From Sedimenticola sp. (GTDB lineage: Bacteria > Pseudomonadota > Gammaproteobacteria > Chromatiales > Chromatiaceae), in NCBI GenBank assembly GCA_027038775.1, contig JALWGP010000085.1, forward strand, positions 1-5,020: a DNA stretch of 5,020 bases, given 5' to 3'. The position numbers and the translations under genes were made by a program. Position 1 is the stretch's first letter. Every line of letters starts with the position of its first letter. The notes beneath the pieces were generated by a model. The model worked only from the letters and a program-made list of their open reading frames with translations, was not told the DNA's origin and ran no database searches. Shown one piece after another: positions 1-5,020 of the stretch.

Positions 1-334
1 GGCGGGCCTCCAGGTACAGCGTATCACCCGGCATCACCGGTCGCTTGAAGCGGGCCTTGTCCACGCCCGCCAGCAGGTAGACCCCATCCCCGTCGTTCTC
101 CTCCGTCTCCAGCGCCAGCAGGCAGGTGGCCTGGGCCAGGGCCTCGACGATGAGCACGCCGGGCATTACCGGCTTGCCGGGAAAGTGGCCCTGGAAGAAG
201 GGCTCGTTGATGGTGACGTTCTTCAGCGCCAGCAACCGCTCGCCCGGCTCGCACCCGAGCACTCGATCCACCAGCAGGAAAGGGTAGCGATGGGGCAGCC
301 GCTCCATGACGCGGCCGATGTCCAGACTCTTCAA
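1..334 (-). CDS. fabZ: 3-hydroxyacyl-ACP dehydratase FabZ (5' part, cut by window edge)
   Basis: FabZ is the cytoplasmic hot-dog-fold enzyme that removes water from (3R)-hydroxyacyl-ACP to give trans-2-enoyl-ACP in fatty acid elongation. The first 111 codons are present; the family is usually about 145-150 residues, so roughly the last quarter lies beyond the window. Visible hallmarks are [13 protein letters not shown] (13-25), the active-site loop [13 protein letters not shown] (49-61) with the expected catalytic His50, the expected catalytic Glu64 in IVEALAQA, and [11 protein letters not shown] (94-104). These correspond to His54 and Glu68 of the E. coli enzyme. The start is a TTG at 332-334: a GGGAG ribosome site lies seven bases upstream, and translation from there gives the normal [13 protein letters not shown] N-terminus. 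The next in-frame ATG is codon 10 and would remove conserved sequence. It follows lpxD by 20 bases and competes with LpxD for hydroxyacyl-ACP. Family identity is certain; the TTG start is an inference. Confidence 0.97.
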   Translation of the reverse strand, partial: MKSLDIGRVMERLPHRYPFLLVDRVLGCEPGERLLALKNVTINEPFFQGHFPGKPVMPGVLIVEALAQATCLLALETEENDGDGVYLLAGVDKARFKRPVMPGDTLYLEAR

Positions 335-341
335 GGGTGTG

Positions 342-346
342 CTCCC
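342..346 (-). promoter_or_regulatory. Ribosome binding site of fabZ
   Basis: The minus strand reads GGGAG here, seven bases before the TTG at 334-332. It decides the start, because no ATG or GTG is nearby in frame with comparable support. Confidence 0.65.
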
Positions 347-354
347 GGGACGGT

Positions 355-1413
355 TCAGCCCGCCTCCTTCTCCCCGCGCAGCTGTTCAATGGCCTTCTCC
401 AGCTCGCGGACCTTCTTGTTCAACTCGTCCAGGCGCTTGACGCGCGGCGCGTTCCGTTTCCACTGATTGTGGGGCACGGCGGCCAGGCCGCTGGAATAGA
501 CGCCCGGTTCCTTCAACGAATGGGTGACCAGGGTGAATGCGGTCACGTGCACATCGTCGGCCAGCTCGATGTGGCCCACCAGCCCCACGCCGCCGGCCAG
601 GGTGCAGTCACTGCCGATGCGGGTGGAGCCCGAGATGCCGGTACAGGCGGCGATGGCGGTGTTCTCGCCGATCTCCACGTTGTGGGCCACCTGGATGAGG
701 TTGTCCAGCTTGGCGCCACGGCGGATCACGGTGTCGCGGATGGCGCCCCGGTCGATGGTGGTGTTGGCGCCCACCTCCACGTCGTCCTCCAGCACCACCG
801 AGCCGAGCTGGGGCACCTTCTCCCAGCGGCGGCCGTCGCGGGCCAGGCCGAAGCCGTCGCTGCCCACCACCACGCCGGGATGGAGCAGGCAGCGGCGCCC
901 GATGCGCACCCCGTCCAGCACCGTCACCGAGGCCACCAAGCGGGTGCCGTCACCGATCACCGCGTTCCGCCCCACCACGCAGTTGGGGCCGATGTGCACC
1001 CCCTCCCCGAGGGTGGCGCCCTCGGACACCACCGAACCCGCCTCGATGACCGCGGTGGCACTCACCCTGGCCCCTGGCGACACCGTGGCCGCGGGATGGA
1101 CGCCCGGCTGCGGGGGTCTCTCGTCCGCGAAACGGCGCAGCACCCGCGCCCAGGCGAGGTAGGGGTTGTCGCTCACCAGGGCGTTGGTGGCGCAATGGTC
1201 GAGATCACCCGGTGCGAGGATCACCGCCGAGGCGCGGGTTCCCGCCAGGTACTTTCGATAGCGGGGATTGTTCAGGAAGGTGATCTGCCCCGGCCCCGCC
1301 TGTTCCAGGGTCTCCACGCCGGAGATCCTGGTGCCGGCGTCGCCATGGAGCTCGGCACCTGCCACCCCGGCCAGTTCGCCCAGGGTGTAGCTCCTTGCCT
1401 CCTCCCGGGGCAC
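355..1413 (-). CDS. lpxD: UDP-3-O-(3-hydroxyacyl)glucosamine N-acyltransferase LpxD
   Basis: LpxD catalyses the third step of lipid A synthesis: it transfers a 3-hydroxyacyl chain from ACP to the 2-amino group of UDP-3-O-acylglucosamine in the cytoplasm. The 352-residue product matches the family in length (E. coli 341). The N-terminal uridine-binding domain carries [13 protein letters not shown] (44-56) and NPYLAWAR (83-90). From about residue 104 to 300 there are hexapeptide repeats of the left-handed beta-helix, including VVGSDGFG (182-189) and TTIDRGAI (218-225). The catalytic base is His244 in QVAHNV, equivalent to E. coli His239; a second conserved His is His281 in [15 protein letters not shown] (302-309) and a charged C-terminal helix (about 323-350) close the protein. 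The start is a GTG with GAGG six bases upstream, overlapping the skp stop region; this gives an N-terminus about five residues longer than in E. coli. It lies 8 bases after skp and 20 before fabZ, so it is probably in the same transcript. Leu295 replaces the Met seen at the E. coli acyl-ruler position. Confidence 0.98.
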   Translation of the reverse strand: MPREEARSYTLGELAGVAGAELHGDAGTRISGVETLEQAGPGQITFLNNPRYRKYLAGTRASAVILAPGDLDHCATNALVSDNPYLAWARVLRRFADERPPQPGVHPAATVSPGARVSATAVIEAGSVVSEGATLGEGVHIGPNCVVGRNAVIGDGTRLVASVTVLDGVRIGRRCLLHPGVVVGSDGFGLARDGRRWEKVPQLGSVVLEDDVEVGANTTIDRGAIRDTVIRRGAKLDNLIQVAHNVEIGENTAIAACTGISGSTRIGSDCTLAGGVGLVGHIELADDVHVTAFTLVTHSLKEPGVYSSGLAAVPHNQWKRNAPRVKRLDELNKKVRELEKAIEQLRGEKEAG

Positions 1414-1419
1414 GGACCG

Positions 1420-1423
1420 CCTC
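1420..1423 (-). promoter_or_regulatory. Ribosome binding site of lpxD
   Basis: The minus strand reads GAGG here, overlapping the TGA stop of skp and six bases before the GTG at 1413-1411. The short match supports the GTG start and suggests coupling of lpxD translation to the end of skp. Confidence 0.55.
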
Positions 1424-1931
1424 AGCGCCTCTTCAGCTCCCGGATCACCTGGTCGGTGATGTTGACCTTGTCGTTGGCCCAGACCACGCCGCTTTCGAGC
1501 ACCATGTCGAAGCCGCCCTGCTTGGCCACCTTGATCACCACCTCGGTGATCACCTTGCGCAGCTTGGCCAGCTCCTCGTTCTGGCGCAGCGAGAGATCCT
1601 CCTGGAATTCGCTCTGGGCGTTCTTCAGCTTGCGGGTGCGGGCGATGATGTCCCGCTCCAGCCGCTTCTTCTCGGATTCGCTCATGATGGCGGCATCGCG
1701 TGCCAGCTTCTCCTTGAGCTTCTTCAGCTTCTTCTGCTCGGCCACCAGCTGGTCGTCACGCTTGGCGAACTCCTTGCGGATGCGCTCCTTGATCGCTTTC
1801 ACCTGCGGGGAGGCCTGCAGCACCTTGGCCACCTGCACGAAGGCAACCTTGGTACCTGCCGCCAGGGCAGGCCCGCCGGAAACGATGAAAACGAGCAACA
1901 GGGCCGCCGCTAGAATCTTGGATTTGGTCAC
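1422..1931 (-). CDS. skp: Periplasmic outer-membrane protein chaperone Skp (OmpH family)
   Basis: Skp is a trimeric periplasmic chaperone that holds unfolded outer-membrane proteins after export and delivers them toward BamA. The product is 169 residues, close to the usual 160-170. Residues 1-24 form a signal peptide: a basic MTKSK start, a hydrophobic core AAALLLVFIV and a likely cut after PALA. The mature part opens with the beta-strand TKVAFVQVAKVLQ (27-39), continues as a long lysine- and glutamate-rich alpha-helical hairpin (about 43-138), the tentacle of the jellyfish fold, and ends with strand and helix KQGGFDMVLES and NITDQVIRELK. No cysteine is present. The start is a GTG at 1929-1931 with GAGGAG nine bases upstream. 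A longer reading frame opens at an ATG at 2009, but that would overlap the bamA end by about 50 bases and bury the signal peptide behind 26 extra polar residues, so I reject it. It sits 28 bases after bamA, the usual position. Confidence 0.95.
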   Translation of the reverse strand: MTKSKILAAALLLVFIVSGGPALAAGTKVAFVQVAKVLQASPQVKAIKERIRKEFAKRDDQLVAEQKKLKKLKEKLARDAAIMSESEKKRLERDIIARTRKLKNAQSEFQEDLSLRQNEELAKLRKVITEVVIKVAKQGGFDMVLESGVVWANDKVNITDQVIRELKRR

Positions 1932-1940
1932 GCTCTTGCA

Positions 1941-1946
1941 CTCCTC
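1941..1946 (-). promoter_or_regulatory. Ribosome binding site of skp
   Basis: The minus strand reads GAGGAG here, nine bases before the GTG at 1931-1929. It is the strongest Shine-Dalgarno match in the window and settles the start of skp within the 28-base gap after bamA. Confidence 0.75.
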
Positions 1947-1959
1947 GGTTTGTCGGTCA

Positions 1960-4227
1960 TCAGAAAACGGATCCGAAACTGAACTGGAAATTCTCCACTT
2001 CGTCGTCATCCTTGTCGTTCAACGGAACGCCGTAGCTCACGGTTAACGCTCCCATGGGAGAGAGCCAGGTGGCGCCCACGCCCACGGAATACCGTATCTC
2101 GTCCCATTCTATCCTGTCGGCGAATACATTGCCCGCGTCCAGGAAGGCGGAGAGCCGCAGGGTATCGGAAAACTCCTCGAAGGGAGGCGGCATGAACAAC
2201 TCGACCCCCCCGGTGAGTTTTCGGGTGCCACCGTAGGGATCGCCGGTGGAGTCCCGTGGACCCAGCGTGTTGCTCTTGAAACCCCTCAGGTTCTTCACAC
2301 CACCCGCGTAGAAATGTTCGAAGAAAGGCAGGGCCGTCGTGTTGCCATAGCTGTCGCCGTAACCGAGGTCCGCCTTCGCCGAAAAGACGAAGCGCTGGTA
2401 GACCGGGATGTAGTGCCGGAAGGTGTAGTAGAACTTGTAAAACTGAAGATCACTGCCCGGAACCGTCAGCGTGAAGGTGGCGGTCTGGCGGTTGCCGATG
2501 GTGGGGAAGATGGCGCTGTCCCGCGAGTCGTGGCGCCAGGTGACCGTGAGCTTGAAATCCCGGTAGCTGTCCCCCTCCGTATCGACGAAGTCGACGATCT
2601 CCGTCGGTGGCAGGTCGCCAAGACGCAAATCGATGAACTCGAAGGCGAAACTGGCCGACAGGCGGTTGAAGTCGCTCACCGGCACGCCGTAGTTCACCGA
2701 GGCGACGGAACGATCCGTGCTGTAGTCCGAGACATTCAGCTCGTCGTAGTTGGTCTTGCGATAGCTGAGATTGAAGCCCCGGCTGATGCCGTCGATGGTG
2801 GCATAGGGATTGAAATAAGAGAGCTGGTAATGGGTGTTGTAGCTGCTGGTGTTGAGGGCCATGGTGACCTTCTTGCCGGTGCCCAGGAAGTTGTCCTCGG
2901 TGACACTGGCGGTGAAGCTGATGCCCTGGTTCTGGCTGTAGCCGACACCACCCGCCAGCGACCCGGAAGGCTTCTCCTTCACGGTCACCACCACGTCGGT
3001 GAGATCGGTGGAGCCGGGCACCGCCGGCGTCTCCAGGATCACCTCCTCGAAGAAACCCAGGCGCTGCAACCGCTCCCGTGAACGTTTCAGCTTGCTGTTG
3101 GAGAGCCAGGCGTTCTCCATCTGCCGCATCTCGCGACGGACGACGCGGTCACGGGTACGGGTGTTGCCCTTGATGTCGATACGCCGCACGTAGACCCGCT
3201 TGCCGGGATCCAGGTAGAAGGTGATGGAGACCGTCTTCTTCTCCTCGTCCACCTCGGGGATGTGGTTGATGTTGGCAAAGGCGTAGCCCATCTCGCCCAG
3301 CTTCTCGGTGATGCGGTCGGTGCTGTCCACCACGGCGCGGCGGGAGAAGGGCTCGCCCCGCCGCAAATGGATGAGCGGGAAGTACTCCTCGGCATCCACC
3401 ACCAGGTCGCCGGTGATGCGGATGTCGCTCAGGGTGTAGACATCCCCCTCTCTGACGTTGATGGTGATGTAGATGTCCTTCTTGTCCGGGGAGAGCGTCA
3501 CCTGGGTGGACTCCACCTTGAACTTCAGGTACCCGCGGTCCAGGTAGAAGGACTTGAGCGTCTCGAGGTCACCGGCCAGCTTCTGGCGCGAATACTGGTC
3601 CTCCTTGGTGAACCAGGCCAGCCAGCCGCCGGGACGGGACTGGAAGGCATCCAGCAGCTCTTCGTCGCTGAAGCTCCGGTTGCCCACGATGGAGACGCCA
3701 CGAATGCGCGCGGTCTTGCCCTCCTTGATGTCGATATCGATGGCGACCCGGTTGCGTTCGAGCGGGGTCACCCGCGTCTCCAGGACGACGCCGTACTTGC
3801 CCTCGTTGAAGAACTGGCGGCGCAGCTCCTGCTCGATCTTGGCCAGCAGCGAGCGGTTGAAGGTGCGCCCCTCGGCCAGGCCCGCGTCCCGCAGCCCCTT
3901 CATCAGGTCCTCGGTCTGGATGGACTTGTTGCCCGTGATCTCGATCTGGGCGATGGCGGGACGCTCCACCACCTCGATGACCAGCACGTCGCCCTCGCGC
4001 CACGCCTGCACGTCCTTGAAGAAGCCGGTCTTGTAGAGGGAGCGGATGACGGCGGGGACATTGTGCGCACCCACCTCGTCGCCCGGCTTCACCGGCAGGT
4101 AGTTGAAGACGGTGCCCGCGGAGATGCGTTGCAGCCCTTCCACGCGGATGTCCTTCGCGACGAAGGCGCCGGCCAGGCCCGGCGCTGCGAGCAGCAGCAG
4201 GAGAAGAACTCTGGGGAAAGCACGCAT
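1960..4227 (-). CDS. bamA: Outer membrane protein assembly factor BamA (Omp85 family)
   Basis: BamA is the essential core of the BAM complex, folding and inserting beta-barrel proteins into the outer membrane. The 755-residue product starts with a signal peptide (MRAFPRV, a leucine run, likely cut after GLAGA or nearby at 20-21). Five POTRA domains follow, roughly 22-89, 90-170, 172-261, 264-342 and 345-419; the last has RREMRQMENAWL (364-375), where Glu371 matches E. coli Glu373, a BamD contact. The barrel (about 420-755) shows NFLGTG (446-451), FNPYATIDGISRG (472-484), the loop-6 motif LRGF (647-650, usually VRGF) and a C-terminal beta-signal ending in Phe755. E. coli BamA is 810 residues; much of the difference is a shorter loop 6. 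No cysteine is seen. The ATG is chosen because it yields the signal peptide, although no well-spaced Shine-Dalgarno precedes it. It lies between rseP (55 bases upstream) and skp (28 downstream), the standard arrangement. Confidence 0.98.
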   Translation of the reverse strand: MRAFPRVLLLLLLAAPGLAGAFVAKDIRVEGLQRISAGTVFNYLPVKPGDEVGAHNVPAVIRSLYKTGFFKDVQAWREGDVLVIEVVERPAIAQIEITGNKSIQTEDLMKGLRDAGLAEGRTFNRSLLAKIEQELRRQFFNEGKYGVVLETRVTPLERNRVAIDIDIKEGKTARIRGVSIVGNRSFSDEELLDAFQSRPGGWLAWFTKEDQYSRQKLAGDLETLKSFYLDRGYLKFKVESTQVTLSPDKKDIYITINVREGDVYTLSDIRITGDLVVDAEEYFPLIHLRRGEPFSRRAVVDSTDRITEKLGEMGYAFANINHIPEVDEEKKTVSITFYLDPGKRVYVRRIDIKGNTRTRDRVVRREMRQMENAWLSNSKLKRSRERLQRLGFFEEVILETPAVPGSTDLTDVVVTVKEKPSGSLAGGVGYSQNQGISFTASVTEDNFLGTGKKVTMALNTSSYNTHYQLSYFNPYATIDGISRGFNLSYRKTNYDELNVSDYSTDRSVASVNYGVPVSDFNRLSASFAFEFIDLRLGDLPPTEIVDFVDTEGDSYRDFKLTVTWRHDSRDSAIFPTIGNRQTATFTLTVPGSDLQFYKFYYTFRHYIPVYQRFVFSAKADLGYGDSYGNTTALPFFEHFYAGGVKNLRGFKSNTLGPRDSTGDPYGGTRKLTGGVELFMPPPFEEFSDTLRLSAFLDAGNVFADRIEWDEIRYSVGVGATWLSPMGALTVSYGVPLNDKDDDEVENFQFSFGSVF

Positions 4228-4263
4228 GGTGAAAGGGAAGCCCCGCTGTTTTCGTGACCGCGT

Positions 4264-4269
4264 ATTATA
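4264..4269 (-). promoter_or_regulatory. Candidate -10 element ahead of bamA
   Basis: The minus strand reads TATAAT, a perfect sigma-70 -10 hexamer, inside the 55-base rseP-bamA spacer. Initiation about seven bases downstream would give a leader of about 30 bases. No TTGACA-like -35 is present at 16-18 bases (GC-rich sequence inside the rseP end) and no TGn extension precedes it. It could be a weak or activator-dependent internal promoter, or chance. No sigma-E type GAACTT box was found nearby. Confidence 0.35.
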
Positions 4270-4282
4270 GTGGCATGGCAGC

Positions 4283-5020
4283 TCAGCCCGCCAGCCGCAT
4301 GATGTCCTGGTAAAAGACCAGGACCATGAGCGCCAGCAGCAGGGCGAGCCCGATCTGCTGCCCGCGCGCCATCATCTCCTCCGAGGGCGGCCGCCCGGTC
4401 ACCGCCTCGATGAGGAAATAGAGCAGGTGGCCGCCGTCCAGCACCGGCACCGGCAGCAGGTTGAACACGCCGAGGCTGACGCTGATCACCGCCAGCAGCT
4501 TGAGGAAGTAGACCAGCCCCGCGCTCACCGCGCTGCCCGCCGCGTCCGCCATGGTGATGGGCCCGCCCAGGTTCTTCAGCGAGGCCTGCCCGGTGAGAAT
4601 GCGCCACATCACCTTGAGGGTGAGCGCCGAGAACTCCCAGGTTCGGCGAAAAGCCTCGGGCACCGCCTCGAGTGGCCCCATGGCGTACTCCACCCGGTAC
4701 CGTTCCCACAGCCCCGGCATGGGCTGGTTGGCGGCGCCGATGCGCCCGATGGTGCTGCCGTCGTCCAGGGTCACCGCCTTCGGCGTCACCTCCAGGGCCA
4801 GCCTCTCGCCACCGCGCTCCACCTCCAGCCGGATGGACTGCAATGGATGGTCGCGAATGTAGTTCACCCACTCCACCCAGTCCTTCACCGGTGTTCCGTC
4901 CACGGCGAGAATGCGGTCGCCCGGCTTCAGCCCTGCCCGCTCCGCCGGCTCGCCCGGCAGCACCTTGCCGATCACCGCCGGAACCGTCGGCAGCTCGGGA
5001 TTGAGCCCCAGCGACTCCAG
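4283..5020 (-). CDS. rseP: Site-2 (intramembrane) zinc metalloprotease RseP, C-terminal part
   Basis: RseP is an inner-membrane zinc protease that cleaves RseA within the membrane after DegS, releasing sigma-E; it also clears remnant signal peptides. The window holds the last 245 residues; the family is about 450 long, so the N-terminal half with the HExxH zinc site and the first PDZ domain is outside. Numbering from the first visible residue, a PDZ domain (second of the pair) spans about 13-80 with VLPGEPAERAGLKPGDRILAV. A long amphipathic segment follows (about 118-143), then NLGGPITMA (150-158), a membrane segment (about 166-190) running into NLLPVPVLDGGH (187-198), and a last membrane helix (about 222-240). 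Asp195 in LDGGH is the third zinc ligand, equivalent to E. coli Asp402. The frame stays open to the window edge, so internal GTG codons such as that at 4975 are not the start. Its stop lies 55 bases before bamA. Confidence 0.97.
   Translation of the reverse strand: MESLGLNPELPTVPAVIGKVLPGEPAERAGLKPGDRILAVDGTPVKDWVEWVNYIRDHPLQSIRLEVERGGERLALEVTPKAVTLDDGSTIGRIGAANQPMPGLWERYRVEYAMGPLEAVPEAFRRTWEFSALTLKVMWRILTGQASLKNLGGPITMADAAGSAVSAGLVYFLKLLAVISVSLGVFNLLPVPVLDGGHLLYFLIEAVTGRPPSEEMMARGQQIGLALLLALMVLVFYQDIMRLAG

Noticed and set aside
335..354. A terminator or promoter between lpxD and fabZ
   Set aside because: The 20-base gap holds only the ribosome site. No inverted repeat with a T run and no -10-like hexamer is present.
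1932..2009. A 26-residue N-terminal extension of Skp from the ATG at 2009
   Set aside because: It would overlap bamA and place polar residues before a clear signal peptide. The GTG at 1931 has a strong GAGGAG site.
337..2046. A plus-strand open frame of 569 codons antisense to lpxD and skp
   Set aside because: It is a GC-rich shadow. Its product is low-complexity (Gly, Ala, His, Leu rich) with no recognisable domain, while the minus strand carries two complete conserved proteins with active-site residues and ribosome sites.
3262..4257. A plus-strand open frame of 331 codons antisense to bamA
   Set aside because: Its product is an Asp/Val/Leu-rich composition artefact typical of the strand opposite a GC-rich gene. 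It lies opposite the POTRA domains of bamA and has no domain of its own.
4228..4330. A sigma-E promoter ahead of bamA, as known in E. coli
   Set aside because: No GAACTT-like -35 box is visible on the minus strand here, so sigma-E control is not supported by this sequence.
4089..4871. A minus-strand open frame of 260 codons spanning the rseP-bamA junction
   Set aside because: It is out of frame with both rseP and bamA, and its Gly/Arg/Ala-rich product resembles no protein family. Both genes are intact in their own frames.

Overview
This window is a GC-rich stretch of a Gram-negative chromosome. It holds one compact block of five genes, all on the minus strand, in transcription order rseP (3' part) - bamA - skp - lpxD - fabZ (5' part). 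The gene order is the classic outer-membrane biogenesis and lipid A cluster of Gammaproteobacteria. The high GC content and the style of the proteins (LpxD with a QVAHNV active-site loop, a BamA with short loops ending in Phe, strong GC bias at third positions) suggest a free-living GC-rich gammaproteobacterium rather than an enterobacterium. I cannot name the genus.

Layout, read in the direction of transcription (right to left). 5020-4283: C-terminal 245 residues of the site-2 protease RseP, cut by the window edge. 4282-4228: a 55-base spacer, the largest in the window, with a perfect TATAAT hexamer. 4227-1960: complete bamA, 755 residues, with signal peptide, five POTRA domains and a beta-barrel. 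1931-1422: skp, 169 residues, starting at a GTG behind a strong ribosome site. 1413-355: lpxD, 352 residues, starting at a GTG eight bases after the skp stop. 334-1: the first 111 codons of fabZ, starting at a TTG, cut by the window edge. The spacers are 55, 28, 8 and 20 bases, so co-transcription is likely. No stretch over 300 bases lacks a gene, and there is no sign of a terminator, RNA gene, mobile element or CRISPR array.

How the genes work together. RseP cleaves the anti-sigma factor RseA in the envelope stress pathway. BamA is the core of the machine that inserts beta-barrel proteins into the outer membrane. Skp is the periplasmic chaperone that carries unfolded barrels to it. LpxD adds the second hydroxyacyl chain in lipid A synthesis. 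FabZ dehydrates the same hydroxyacyl-ACP pool for phospholipid synthesis. The block thus couples outer-membrane protein and lipid supply.

I found no novel system. The points worth a second look are small: a possible internal promoter ahead of a bamA start with no good Shine-Dalgarno, three consecutive non-ATG starts, a non-Met residue at the acyl-ruler position of LpxD, and a shortened BamA loop 6 with an LRGF variant of the VRGF motif.
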